A stretch of DNA of 64,000 nucleotides from Lingula anatina (GCF_001039355.2 NW_019775616.1:189148-253147); one strand, 5' to 3'; positions 10,772 through 23,600 are shown, counted from the first letter of the stretch. Notes: generated from the letters alone by a model not told the origin. Numbers and translations: made by a program.

Positions 10772-11628
10772 CTATGTGGAAGGGTCCTTTCTTGATGGAA
10801 TGTTTGTCTTCTTTCTCTTCTTGTCATTGCTATGAACATATTTGTTGAATTTTTCCTTGAGTATGTTGTGTTTTTTCTCCATACGGTTTAGTTTGCCTTG
10901 CAAACGACCGACAACTTTGATTAGGCCGTCGAATTCATTGCGCAGTTTCTGAAACTGGGACCGTGAAACCGTCGTACTGTTCCCTTCGGCGGACAAACCT
11001 TCGTCTTTGTCCTTCGGTCGTTTGGTCAATACGATTCCTTTGCCTAAGAGAGTAATGACAGCGTAGCCGTGACCGCTGTTGGCGCCGCTGGTTCCGTTGC
11101 GCTCCGTCCCGTTGTTAAACGAACTCCCCCCTGCAACGCACAATGACCACTGATCCCAATCCCCTCGGTTTGTTCCACCTTCGTACCCACCCCCGCCACC
11201 ACTCCCACCGCTTCCACTAAAGCCAGTGGATCCACCCCCTCCCCCAAACCCTCCATCCGTTGTATGATAACCTCCACTACCTCCCGTTCCGTTATTCAGA
11301 AACGACCGTCCGCCTTCAGCCTTCCCGAACCGCTCGCGACTCCCAGAACCAGCGCCGTCTAGGTAGAAACCGCCACCTCCGCCGCCAAAACTGACTTGCT
11401 TCATCCACGATTTGTCGCGGCTGTCTTTACCAATGGCGCTCTTTATTTCGACAGTCCCATCGCAGGCCGGTAGTCGCTGCATTAAGTTATTCCTCCCCCC
11501 TCCACCACCAGCCACTATCAAAGGTTCGTTGTCCTCTGTAGCTACAAATGTCCCACCGCCGCCACCACTGTTAAATCCGTATTCATTAAAGCCGCCCATT
11601 TGACCAATGAGGATTTTCAGTATAGTTC
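10772..11628 (-). CDS. Exon 6 of the EGF/glycine-rich gene: glycine-rich core, RGD, coiled coil, stop
   Basis: 857 nt from acceptor TTCGACAG to a TAG at 10772-10774. The glycine-rich core has about eight runs of three to six glycines, with the RGD after YEGGTN. After GHGYAVITLL the composition changes abruptly to a charged helix (SQFQKLRNEFDGLIKVV...) and a KKRKK tail. Codons are more GC-rich than the surrounding DNA. Confidence 0.85.
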
Positions 11629-14100
11629 CTGTCGAAAAAAATAATAAATAAAAGAATGCGTATTACAAACAAATAAATGATAATAATATAATATGATAAA
11701 TATACATTTATGAATACAGAGAGACAAAATGTCATTAATTTTGCAACAGGTACTAAGTGTAGAAAAATAAGTAACAATTCTGTAAATTAGGTACAACTTC
11801 AAAACGAATAGTCAGATGCAAGCATTCTGCTCTCCCTGGGTGCCAAAACGATCGAGAAAGACGTGACATTTTCCTTCGCGCTGCGCTAATAAGGATCATA
11901 TTCAAATGTGAATAAAGGAGTAACTCTCTTTTTTTCGCTTATAAAAGCTGTTCATATTTCGCCGTACCTTTTGTCAGGTTAAATGTGCCCTGAACGAATG
12001 CGCCGTGACTACGTACTTTACTATGCCTGTCTGTGCCTCCTGCTGCTCCTGAAGAACGGGAAATACATTGGTTTTCATTTAAGTGTATTTTATCATTTTA
12101 TTAATAGACCAAAACACTTCATATGCCTTCTACATTAGATTATAACTTTGAATGCATAAACACTTTTTTCTCCTTGAAAAAAAATGTTGTAATTTTTCAA
12201 AAATCAAAAGTGAAAATGAACGCATGCATTTTTACCAAAGACGGTACTAATCCTACATAGAGGTTCATTCTTGAATACCATTTAGCGTGACAGATTATGA
12301 GGAATCGGTAAAGTATCCAAAACTTGGAAATGAGTACCAACATTAGCCTTCCATTAGGTTATTAATAATTTTTCTTTTTCTTCGAAAAAAAAAACATTGC
12401 TCAATATAGAGATGCAGTAAGTCAAAAAGCTGCTATTATAAAATATAGTAAAATCCATGTTTCCTACCGGCAGCCTGTATCATGTATTGTCCACTGTGAG
12501 GGACTGAAAAGTACTGGATACCGTCACGTAGAGTGACCAGTCCGTCGTGGTCCTGCCCAGTGTAGTGGTGTCCGAGGTCCTTAGGCCCAGTGCGTCCTTC
12601 GGCGCCTAAATTGGTAAATTTTGCCCTCCATTGTCTATCTGTAATAACATTACTATGGATTACGCAGCAAGACATGGAATGTGACTTATTGTAAGCGTTT
12701 AGGGAGGAATTTCATTTTAATGATTGTTATCTTGGGGTTTGTTTCACAAAATATTTTTAGTCCGAAAATTATTCTACTTGTATTAGGTCAGTTTTTTTCT
12801 CTCAATTCATGCCGCATATCTGTCAGATTAACAGAAAATAAATGGAAAAAATGCTTGATTTTTCGTAAAAAATTTTATCATTTAATTATTTTATCATATT
12901 TTAGAGGGGAGAGAGCTACCCAAGCTAAGAAAATGCCACATGCCCCCGCTATGCCACCCCCTACACCAAGTTGATCGTTGTTCTTTTTAGTTTTTATACA
13001 CCGATAAGTTAACAAAACATCAAAACGACTATTATATAAATAAATTATTCAATGAAATGTTTAATTCCTTACATTCGCAGTGTCTGCCATCAAACTTATT
13101 AGCACATAAACATAGGTAGTTGGGCTTCGTGTCCACGCACGTTGCCCCGTTTAGACAAGGGCGACTGGCGCAGCTGTTGTCCACTGAAATAAGACAGAAG
13201 CCATGAGGAGGAATTGCAAATGTTGCAAAGGAAGAAACAGAGGCCGGTCTACCACGCTTCTCTGTAACGTGTTTTATTACTCAGGTCGCAAAGAATGTGT
13301 GTACTTAATCGAAGTGGAAGCTCCCTACATGTAGCACAGATTGCAACACTTTACACTATTTTTCATCCCTTTCAAAGTCTCTTTTGTCATCAAACTTCCC
13401 GTTGAAAGCTATGTCAGTCTCAAAAAAAAAAAAAAATTGTTGTTATTGTCATACCTCTCATAAATCAGTTTTTTAACCTTTTATTAGATCTATTATTTTT
13501 GCAGCGCAATTGTCATACCTGCTGGGGGTCCCAGGATTTTTGTGATTAACTGTGATATTTTATCCAAGATTAAGGCGTCTGATGGTGACATCAACTGAAA
13601 GATACATAAAAGATAAAGCATTTTACATTTTGTCGGTATTACAACTCTTTAACGAAGATACAGAAGGTCGTTTGCCATTAACATTTTGATTTTTTAGTTT
13701 ACTTCTGTAAGGACTACTGTTGTGCTCATTTAATTAAATAAGTCAAATTCAGACATAACCATCATTGTAATTTGTTTATTAAGTCATCTATTAATTCATC
13801 TATTCATTTATTTATTTATTTTTGTTGGCACAGTTGAAATAGATGCTATTACAACTTTCTTAATCGAAGGTTGCATATTCATCTTCCCTACATGTTCGTA
13901 TGACTACATGTTCCTATGCCAACAAGTGCATACATATACTTAAAAGAAATCCCATTCAATATAAGAGTTTTTGAAGCAGGGTTTTAAAGATTGCTTAGCA
14001 GTCACTAAACCCGCCTTGTCATACTATACCTCCTTTCATTTTCACAGGATGAGATATCTTTTAATTCTGATGCACCGGTGCTTCAAATGCCTTTCTATTT

Positions 14101-14143
<43 letters not shown>

Positions 14144-14396
14144 TACCCTCTACCAGGGCCACAGATTGATTTTTCACTAGACATTCTCAGATAATGTCTT
14201 TGGCTAAATATAGTCATTCCTCTGACTGGGGCTGGTGGAAGATTTGCCTATTTGCCTATCTGCCGCCCTGGTAGAGGGTAGAGCCAACGAGAGAGAGAGA
14301 GAAAGAGAGAGAGTGTTAAATGAAAACATTTAAAAAATCACTCACCATAATAAAAACCATAGGCATAAATAGCGTAAAAGATACAACCAGGTCCAT
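10772..14396 (-). CDS. Secreted EGF-like / ALK-LTK-type glycine-rich / coiled-coil protein (six exons)
   Basis: Assembled from six exons on the minus strand: 14346-14396, 13519-13594, 13073-13183, 12468-12638, 11968-12048 and 10772-11628. Every junction is GT/AG with compatible phase, giving 448 residues. Residues 1-17 plus the start of exon 2 form a signal peptide (MDLVVSFTLFMPMVFIM). Residues 44-79 form an EGF-like domain with six cysteines. Residues about 81-358 resemble the extracellular glycine-rich domain of ALK/LTK receptors: WRAKFTNLGAEGRTG, GIQYFSVPHSGQYMIQAAG, ILKILIGQMGG, PLIVAGGGGG, GHGYAVITL. An RGD tripeptide lies at about 318-320. Residues about 383-428 are a heptad-like coiled coil followed by a Lys/Arg-rich tail. 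Several NxT/S sites occur. There is no transmembrane segment and no kinase, so it is probably an extracellular oligomeric protein. Ligand, decoy or matrix roles are guesses. Confidence 0.8.
11968..12048 (-). CDS. Exon 5 of the EGF/glycine-rich gene
   Basis: 81 nt, acceptor TTCTTCAG, donor AAAAG/GTACGG. It reads AAGGTDRHSKVRSHG then AFVQGTFNLTK, with an NLT glycosylation site. It joins exon 6 to give GTILKILIGQMGG. Confidence 0.8.
12468..12638 (-). CDS. Exon 4 of the EGF/glycine-rich gene: start of glycine-rich domain
   Basis: 171 nt, acceptor TATTACAG, donor GCCG/GTAGGA. It begins with FTNLGAEGRTGP and ends GQYMIQAAG, the strand-rich lead-in typical of ALK/LTK-type glycine-rich domains. Confidence 0.8.
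13073..13183 (-). CDS. Exon 3 of the EGF/glycine-rich gene: EGF-like domain
   Basis: 111 nt, acceptor ATTTCAG, donor GAAT/GTAAGG. It encodes one EGF-like module with six cysteines in C-x4-C-x5-C-x8-C-x1-C-x8-C spacing, including PCLNGATC, in a self-contained exon of the kind commonly shuffled. Confidence 0.8.
13519..13594 (-). CDS. Exon 2 of the EGF/glycine-rich gene
   Basis: 76 nt between acceptor TATCTTTCAG and donor GCAG/GTATGA. It reads LMSPSDALILDKISQLITK then LGPPA and leaves one base that completes Val with the EGF exon. It is probably the mature N terminus, an amphipathic helix. Confidence 0.65.
14346..14396 (-). CDS. Exon 1 of the EGF/glycine-rich gene: signal peptide
   Basis: Codes for 17 hydrophobic residues, starting at the ATG whose first base is 14396, and ends in a consensus donor ATG/GTGAGTG in phase 0. 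An ATG 9 bases upstream opens only ATG-TGA, so 14396 is the start. Confidence 0.7.
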
Positions 14397-14655
14397 CTTC
14401 ACATCAGAGGAGCTCAAAACACTGGCTAAACAGATTAGCCTCTTACAGCCCTGAACAGAACTTCACGGATTGATCTTATACAACCTTTTACACTGGAAAT
14501 GATGCAGACCCTGCATGTGGATATTTTCAAGAAACCCGTTGGTATTTTGCTATTTGGAAAATGGGTAAATATTTGTGTTCTTCAACAGCTGTGTTGAATT
14601 ACAGTATTGTTACAGCGAATTTTGTTCACCCTGAGTTTCAGAGGTCCTGTAAGGA

Positions 14656-14840
14656 CGCATTCACAACCCAAGTTGATCCGCGGACTAAATATGGAGGGCC
14701 CACTTGGGAGCTTACCGCGGAATCCCCGCGGTGAATCTATTCAGTATGTACAAGACGATTATGCGGCAAGCTTTCAAGTGGGTCGGCCATATTCGATCCT
14801 CAGATCTGGTAGTCTGCGGGTCAACTGGCTCTGAATGCGC
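14656..14840. mobile_element. Foldback element, GCATTCAGAAC family (copy 1)
   Basis: The left end CGCATTCACAACCC and right end CTCTGAATGCGC are inverted repeats. Subterminal blocks GGACTAAATATGGAGGGCCC and GGGTCGGCCATATT are also related in inverse orientation. Related elements lie near 23750, 37350, 47637 and 49707. Confidence 0.65.
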
Positions 14841-15126
14841 CCTTATACTATTGGTAGAAACGGCAGAGGCTGTCTGATGGTAAAAAAAGTTGAGTTAGCA
14901 GGGAGTTCTGATACACAGGGTGCTTTACTGCTATTGCCATGAGAAATGTATGTAGGGTAATCATTTTCCCACGTGCATTCGGTACATTTTGTAGCGCTAT
15001 CACAGCATGCCTCACGCCAGTTTATTCTCTGTCACTAAAACAGGCAGTTAAGCAATGCAAACAAAGCACTACAAAGCCATAGCTATTGCCCTCAGGGCGC
15101 GATTTTTTGACACCGTAAATGACTTT

Positions 15127-15313
15127 NNNNNNNNNNNNNNNNNNNNNNNNNNNNNNNNNNNNNNNNNNNNNNNNNNNNNNNNNNNNNNNNNNNNNNNNNN
15201 NNNNNNNNNNNNNNNNNNNNNNNNNNNNNNNNNNNNNNNNNNNNNNNNNNNNNNNNNNNNNNNNNNNNNNNNNNNNNNNNNNNNNNNNNNNNNNNNNNNN
15301 NNNNNNNNNNNNN
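15127..15313. other. Sequence gap (187 N)
   Basis: Run of unknown bases between the EGF/glycine-rich gene and the STAT 3' region. Nothing can be said about its content. Confidence 0.99.
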
Positions 15314-17496
15314 TCCTGATCCCAACTCTTTCGATTTCTGAAAAAAAAAAAGAAAAGATTTCTGAAAAAAAAACACAAATACTCTCCTCTAGAAATTAGA
15401 ACTTTGACTAGCTGAATTAAAGTTCTAAACTGTACCAGATGGCACCGTTCATCCTCATATCTACCAAAAATATTTAAAAAAAACATTCGGGGCCCCGAAC
15501 CCCATGCTGGGGTGGGGGGGGGGGGGCTGAGGGTTTGCTTCGCATGATTTACTAAAAAGTGGAAACAGAAGAAATGAAACAGTGACTTTTAGAAAGAGGG
15601 AAGTGAATGCGTGTCTCCCCCCACCCACCCACCCACCTCCAGCACAAATAATTGGACATGCACATTACTGAGTGAACATATTTTATATGCCGGCGTTTAC
15701 GGTTTGGTTATTTTTATTTACTTTGCTTCGCGTTGTCCTGCGAAAATGATATTCGGTAATATTCGCTTAGTGTACGTAATAACAGGCAAATACGAAGGAC
15801 TCTGATAAAAACGACTTTTTGACTGTATTTTAAGGGTTTCCGTTTGTATAGGCTATTAGGGCAGGGACCTGTCACACATAGCGTGAAGAGGTACGCACGA
15901 GTATCGTATGTGTATTCAATTGTATCTTTGATAAAAATAAATATGAAACACGCTTCAATGATAATATATTTGACTTATAAAACAATTTATTATTTAGTCA
16001 ACGCCTGTATAACTGGTAGTGTACCTTACCGACATCACTGGACGAGCTAAATGACCAATTGCAATAGGTGTGCAGAAAACTCAACTCTGAAGTCGACAGC
16101 GATTAATCTCAACTGCTGCAATTTCAAAGGGCTATTATTCATTTATTCTCTGCTTTTAGAGATTTACAGAAAAAAAAGTTCTGCTATTGATTTCATGAAA
16201 ATTCATGCTGTCCTTCAGAAACATTTTAGCGTCATTTATTACTTTTCGCCCGAATTTTTGCACAGATGGATTTTCCAACTTCACAAATTCATAACTTAAC
16301 AAATGCTTGTAAAGCATACCAAAGTATCAACATGTAGTACTATACATGTGCATGATAAATTGTATCTGAATGTCTGTGCTGAAACCTCTTGAAAAATGGC
16401 AATTAGCAAGCTGCTCTGAGTGAGAATATTTTCTCATCCAAAAGTTCAAAGCGTTTATAATTAAAGCTTCTTATTTCTTATATGAATCACTTCATTGCCA
16501 TAATAAATCTATTTTGATAATTACTTATATTTGATTGCAGAGCTTTATGGTAGTAGTTATTATGTACAAAAATAAATAAAACATGTCTTAGACATTTGGT
16601 AATACTGCTACATATACAATATAAGCATATCCGTCATACCCGGCAGGATACCAAAATGTAAAAGCAATTGTTTAATAAACACTTTATAAAAAATTACTTT
16701 ACTTTAATAACACCATTTACAACAAAAATACATAATCTTCTTTTTACCAAGAAGCTTAAAAAATGAATCTGAAACAATTCCAGATTTCACAGAGCTTTAA
16801 TTTAAAGGGCACTTTAAGCATAAAACATTTTTTCTGGCACAAGAATATTGTTAGTACATAAATAAATGCTTTTCTCCCTAGATTTTGTCTACTAGAAGTG
16901 GTATTCATAGCTGTGATATCCTAGCATTAAACAGACACTGACAACAGCTAAATATTATAATTATTATTACATGCAAAACCTCAAAGGGCAATTTAACATG
17001 CTGCTTACATTACTAATTTCACCTTGATCTAAAAGTGATAATTCTTAATTACACCAATGATACATCATCAAGGCAACTATTGATGGTTTATATAAATGCT
17101 AAGCAAAAATTATATTAACTCTGAAAATAAATGATATATATGTAATATATCAAAAAAATTTACTCTTTCCTATAGTTTTTACTGACCAAACGTTATGGCA
17201 TTGCAGAGACTCATCCATTCTTCCATTCAGTAACATTGCTTTTGACATCAGTTGCAGCTTCAGTAACAATAATCAGTATCAATACAACCATCTACAGCAA
17301 CATCTGTACTAAATCTAAAGCCAAAAATCACTATAACCTACGCTGCAATAATCAATCTGTAGCTTCAGCAACAGTGTTGTAACTGCTGCATTTATGTTAC
17401 TGTAGCTGCAATCTGACAGTGGTACAGCTATGGCGACTCCAATGTTACTCTGTAGTACACTGTTATTGTTATTGTCACTGACACACTGTGCCTCTT

Positions 17497-17632
17497 TTAG
17501 CTTCCTCCGGCTGGATACAGTAATTCGTTCACATTAATTTGGTCTATGTCATCCGGGTTGTAGTCCATGACGTTAAACATCATGTCTTCCATCCCGCCAT
17601 CCATGGCACCGTCATCCAGCTCCAGGGCACTC
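17497..17632 (-). CDS. STAT5-like: STAT exon 20: acidic activation domain and stop
   Basis: 136 nt, acceptor CTGTTAG, stop TAA at 17497-17499. Last 44 residues are acidic and hydrophobic ([31 protein letters not shown]), fitting a transactivation domain. Confidence 0.9.
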
Positions 17633-20600
17633 CTAACAGGAGAAACAATCATATATTCAATTAAAATCAAGAACATACAAAGAACCTTTTCTCTCTTTCT
17701 TTCTCTCTCTTTTTTTAAGTTTATTATTTATTTATGTATTTATTTATTTATTTATTTTTTTTGGGGGGGGAGATGGTAATATACTATTATCTGAACAATA
17801 AAAACATTCTAAATGGGTTGATATCCACATCTGTATACAGTTTGTATAAAATTAATGAAAAAATCGAGATATGTCATTAGAAACAATTTTTAAAGTATCG
17901 TAGAATCATTTTCCATGGCATCTTTGGCACCAACACTTACCCCTGTGCATGTTCAAACACTTTTAGCCATGCATGCATGAATAATTTTACAACATGCACG
18001 TACAGTCAAATGAGCAAGTAATAAATACAGTAACAGCAAACTGTACTCAAATATCATATACTAGTCATACGGACATCCCAGACAATACAGATACAGGCAA
18101 ACATAATGGGAAATTGGCAAAGCGCAGTAAAGGGAAAAAAGTATGTTAGGTATATTTCAGTTTGTAAAATAACATAATGGAAGCTGTACATTCTTATGAA
18201 TAAAGAAAACCAATGGCACTTTGGTACAATGTACAGGGGTAAGGACAAAATACCTCTATAAATGTTTCATGTTGCACATGCAAGGTATATGCACTTAGAG
18301 CACAATATGCTGTGGCATAATGAAGCATATTCAGAAGGGTTTTTTTTGTTTATTATTAACCGGTCTTTTTTTCATTCAAACACTGCAAAGCTTTTGTAAC
18401 TGTGTGCACATTCATTTTTATAACACAAAGCCTTGCCATCTAGGGGCTTGCCGCCAATGCTCCACACAGATTGATCCAACGCCGCTGGGACTTTTGCTGA
18501 TCGCAACAGATTAATAGTTAAACACATCTCCTCCTGGATTTGAGTAGAATACAGAATAGCTGATGATTATATGAGTACAATGGATACAAGTTGAGGCATG
18601 TTAATCTGTTTGCATTCAGCATGAGTCCCCGAGGATTTGGATCAATCTATGTAGAACAGAAATTTCATTGGGAGTGGACCCTAGGTATCTGTGATCAAAA
18701 ATGGTTGGGATAGGGGCAGCAGCGATGCAGCAAAAATATTTTTTCAACCTTTGAAGCCCGGAGCTTTTTTGATGAAGAACACTGAACATTCTAATATCTG
18801 GGGACACTTTCAGCTCATTCAGTATTTCTCAACATTCAAATAAGCTTTTTTTTTTTACAATTTGCATTAGTTTCATTACGCCTTTGCCAAAATCTCCCAT
18901 GATGCTTTGTACCTATTTCCATAGGTCTGTGAATCACCGTACATGGCAGTGGCTGGCGGTGAATGAGGCATCTCCATCTGGGGTGTCTGGGGGTTATCAA
19001 AGCTCATGGGGGCCATGGGCTGAGGGTGCATTCTGGAAAAAAATAATATTTTCATAACCTTTACGCCCAAAAGTACTTCATTATTTCATTATCACAGCAA
19101 AAGACAGTTGAAATTGACATAAACACCTACTTTGATAAACAATTCTCATTAGTACATAATTCATTCAGATACTTTTTTTCTAGGACTTTGTAAGTTATTA
19201 TCACACCTATTTGTTAAATATGTACATTAATGCTGGGCTAAATGGGCTTGTAGAAAAGCTCAATAGGCCTTGAACATGTTTTTTTTTTTTAATTCAATTA
19301 GGCACAGGGGTTTGTAAATTAAAAGATTAAGACCCCATTCCCATACCTAGATCGATCTAGCAGGATCAACCCATCTCTAAGGGGATTCTCATTAAATTGC
19401 ATTCACCTTAAGCGGCTTAGATGTCTGTCACACCTTCCAAAGCTGCTAAACAATAGTTAATCACCCCCTAACAGCTTCACTGGGCGAGCCAGACATCAGA
19501 GCCGCTTAAGCTGAGTGCAATTTAGCGAGAAACCCCCTCAGAAATGGGTCGATCCTGCTAGATAAAAAGATTTTTCTACTCACCCTGGCACGTGAGTCAC
19601 CAACTGTGTCTGGACATAGCCATCTTTAGTTATTTTGCTCTCACCCTCTGGAAAACAATCAAATTACAATACGTTAAACTGAACCAGTACAGGGTTTACT
19701 AAGTGGTAAAATATGCCACTGAATTGATTCAGATTTACTTATCTAAAATACTTTCTTTAAACCCTGCATAGATAATAACCTGATATCAAAACAATGATTT
19801 AGTTCACTTCATCAATGAATAAACAAGTTATTATAGATAATTTTAAATAAATGCAAATCTCTGTCAAGCCTCCCCCCCCCCACCTCAAGTCAATAAAATA
19901 TAAGGATATAAGCATACTTTTCATACTGTCAAGGTTCATCAGCCAAAAAAAGTACTCAAGTTTGATTCAAACTATATTGAAATACTTTGAAACCAGCCAA
20001 AATTTAAAGTTCGCAGGAATTTGCAAGAAATTTTACTGCTGTTAATTTGTAGCCACATAGCAGTAAAAACTTGCTGCAAATTTGGAAGAAGGAATTACAG
20101 TTTGCAGCAATATTGTAGCAAATTTACTGCGAAATTGCAGGTCTGATATTTTGCTGAGGGGGGGGCATAATAAATGACTCCTACTTACCGTTGGTATTTG
20201 TCCAGTATTTCCCAAAGCACTGGTCCTTGGGGATGTTGGGGTGCAGGAACTGCAGGTTTGGTAAGTCCTTGATACGGTCAGCCAAGGCACGGATGGCAAA
20301 ATCTTTTGTTGTAAAAGGGGCCAAATTCCACACCTGGCGAACATCTGAAATCACACAGTGGCAAGTTTGTCTCAATTTTCATTCTGAAGTCAAGTTTTCA
20401 AATTTATCTATGATTACCAATCATATCTGAGCAAAAATGTAAGCTGACGATATGAATTTTTTTTTCATCCTGTGTTTGATAATTTTTATGTATGTGCCAA
20501 TCATGTCATTATTTACCAAACATTCCCTCCTTTTAAAATTGCTGTAAAAATCTTTTGTGTCCAAATTTTCTTCAAACAGAAAACACCCTTCATCTATATA

Positions 20601-23600
20601 AACATGGCCATTGTCATTTGATTAATAAAACTGCCCGAGTCAAGAAAAAATTGGCCATATTGGGAGATACAGCATTACAGTACCTGGCTTTTGGGGGTCA
20701 TCTGCCACCCAAGCGATAGTAATCCCACCTATCTCTGAGTCACTGAAGCGTAGAAGGAATGTTCCATTCTGACGATTAGAGAGAAGCATCTCTTGAGCCA
20801 TACTTTTGCTGATGAAACCAAGGATGTAGCTGAAATAAAAACATCCAACATAAATAACCAAGTGAACAGAATATTATGAAGGATTTAACAAGCACAGGAA
20901 GGATTTAACAAGCACAGGTTCCCGATAGTACAGACTTTGCTGTATGGAAAAGGCAGAAGAAAAAGAATAAGAAGTTAAAATCATTCTATGATTTATAGAC
21001 CCCACTAACTGTGCTGCAGGTAAGAAAATTATTTAGGCGACTTCAATTTAATTAATGGTCATATCCAAATAACATGCACATTAAATGACATAGCAGTGTG
21101 CATGTACCCAGTACACAGGAGAAAATCCAAAATCTTCACTCATAATCTGTAGTTTTTATTCATTAGGCATTTTTTTTCAGAAAAAGAACTCCCTTTGAAA
21201 TTGGGATGCAGGCTTAGCATGCAGGCTAAGGTTTGTCAGTGAAGTAGCCCCCCTGCAGACCTGTTGTGGTTAAGACAAGACTTCAGACCACCTTACCCAT
21301 CACACCAGGGTCCTCGCAGGTGTTCCTTGGTCAACTTCAGTACTGCGTAGAACCATTCCCAAAATGTAAAGTTTCTTCCCTGCAAGGTTTCCTACAATAT
21401 GTGGGTTAAAACAATTGTTACTCCAATTTATTTATATACATATATTTTGATGTGCTTACAGTAATTTCAGGCAAAGGGGAAAACTTCACACATTTGTTTT
21501 AAACTATAAGGCCTTATTCCTATAGACACCGTTGGTCTAAATAGATTAATCCAACTTTGCAGGGACTCCGACATCTCAAAGGCCATATCAAATGACTTAT
21601 CATTTCAGATACTTATAATAACAATAAAAAAAGTCTTATAACTAAAATCATTCATAATTACCTTATTAAATTGGGACCAGCTGACTCTGCAAGCTGTGTA
21701 GTCGTCAGATTGATAACCAAATATCTTCTGAGCTAAATAACTCAAATTCTGAGCTGTCAGTCCACCACCAGTGGCAAAACGGAATTTGGTTGACAACATT
21801 TCGGCAAGAAGAGGCCAGGATACTGTGTCAGGTGTAAGGAAAGGTATACGACCCTGAAAGAAGATAAAAAAATTCATTTTCATTTCAAACAAGCGAGACA
21901 AAATATTTTTATCAAAGGGGTCTTATTGACAGAGGAGTTCCCTTTTAGGTTGTTTAAATGCATTATAATGTACTTTCTGTTTATGTAGCTGGGTTTGCAG
22001 TTTATTCACAGAACAAAAATCGCTTCTGCCGTGAAGCAATGAGTTCAAAATCCATTTCCAATTTTTTTTTCACATTTCACAGTAAATATTAAGATTATCA
22101 AATATCTGATTCGCTGCATTCACTTTTTAATGAAAAGTCCGATATCTTAGTTATTCCACCCCACAATACCAACTGGTTCCAAAATTACCAGGGTTCAACA
22201 TTAAAAATGGCCTGCTGGCCCAGGGTCACTGAAAACTGATCTCGGGCCAGTGAATCACAGGGGTTACTGGCCAGGAGGGCAAGCAAAATTTAGTTTGCTA
22301 AGTTTAACAAACTTTACTGGCCCAAAGGACCAGTGGAGAGAAGAGTTAGGCCACATTCAGAACAGTGGACTAACTAGTCCGAGGGTCAAATATGGTCAAC
22401 TCACTTAAACACTTCCCCACGAATAATCTACTGAGTGTCTATTAGCGGATTAGGCTTCGTTCACATGCAATGTCTATTTTCTATTTTCTATTTTCGGTAT
22501 GTCTTATGATCACGGTCTGTGCACTGAATATCCCGCGGCGTANTAATCTGTAGTTTTTATTCATTAGGCATTTTTTTTCAGAAAAAGAACTCCCTTTGAA
22601 ATTGGGATGCAGGCTTAGCATGCAGGCTAAGGTTTGTCAGTGAAGTAGCCCCCCCTGCAGACCTGTTGTGGTTAAGACAAGACTTCAAACCACCTTACCC
22701 ATCACACCAGGGTCCTCGCAGGTGTTCCTTGGTCAACTTCAGTACTGCGTAGAACCATTCCCAAAATGTAAAGTTTCTTCCCTGCAAGGTTTCCTACAAT
22801 ATGTGGGTTATAACAATTGTTACTCCAATTTATTTATATACATATATTTTGATGTGCTTACAGTAATTTCAGGCAAAGGGGAAAACTTCACACATTTGTT
22901 TTAAACTATAAGGCCTTATTCCTATAGACACCGTTGGTCTAAATAGATTAATCCAACTTTGTAGGGACTCGGACATCTCAAAGGCCATATCAAATGACTT
23001 ATCATTTCAGATACTTATAATAACAATAAAAAAAGTCTTATAACTAAAATCATTCATAATTACCTTATTAAATTGGGACCAGCTGACTCTGCAAGCTGTG
23101 TAGTCATCAGATTGATAACCAAATATCTTCTGAGCTAAATAACTCAAATTCTGAGCTGTCAGTCCACCACCAGTGGCAAAACGGAATTTGGTTGACAACA
23201 TTTCGGCAAGAAGAGGCCAGGATACTGTGTCAGGTGTAAGGAAAGGTATACGACCCTGAAAGAAGATAAAAAAATTCATTTTCATTTCAAACAAGCGAGA
23301 CAAAATATTTTTATCAAAGGGGTCTTATTGACAGAGGAGTTCCCTTTTAGGTTGTTTAAATGCATTATAATGTACTTTCTGTTTATGTAGCTGGGTTTGC
23401 AGTTTATTCACAGAACAAAAATCGCTTCTGCCATGAAGCAATGAGTTCAAAATCCATTTCCAATTTTTTTTCACATTTCACAGTAAATATTAAGATTATC
23501 AAATATCTGATTCGACTGCATTCACTTTTTAATAAAAAGTGCGATATCTTAGTTGATCCACCCCACAATACCAACTGGTTCCAAAATTACCAGGGTTCGA

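Larger units (their letters stand above)
14397..17496. other. Intergenic: upstream of EGF/glycine-rich gene and downstream of STAT gene
   Basis: No gene supported. It holds a foldback element at 14656-14840, a 187-base sequence gap at 15127-15313, C- and G-homopolymers near 15510 and 15625, and AT-rich DNA. The part just below 17497 should contain the 3' UTR of the minus-strand STAT gene; a minus-strand AATAAA lies at about 16142-16147, but I cannot fix the real end. Confidence 0.5.
21143..22440. repeat. Duplicated segment, copy A (assembly haplotype duplicate)
   Basis: Near-identical to 22544-23841 over about 1.3 kb, with scattered substitutions and 1-bp indels. It ends where copy A switches to unrelated sequence before the N at 22543. 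Confidence 0.85.

Noticed and set aside
11044-11603. Alternative-frame ORFs inside the glycine-rich exon
   Set aside because: Shadows of a GC-rich, glycine-codon sequence; the minus-strand frame with splice-compatible ends and the ALK-type motifs is clearly the coding one.
21297-23255. True tandem duplication of STAT exons 14 and 15
   Set aside because: The phases do not permit both copies in one reading frame, the proteins are identical, and the copies meet at a single N. An assembly duplicate is simpler.
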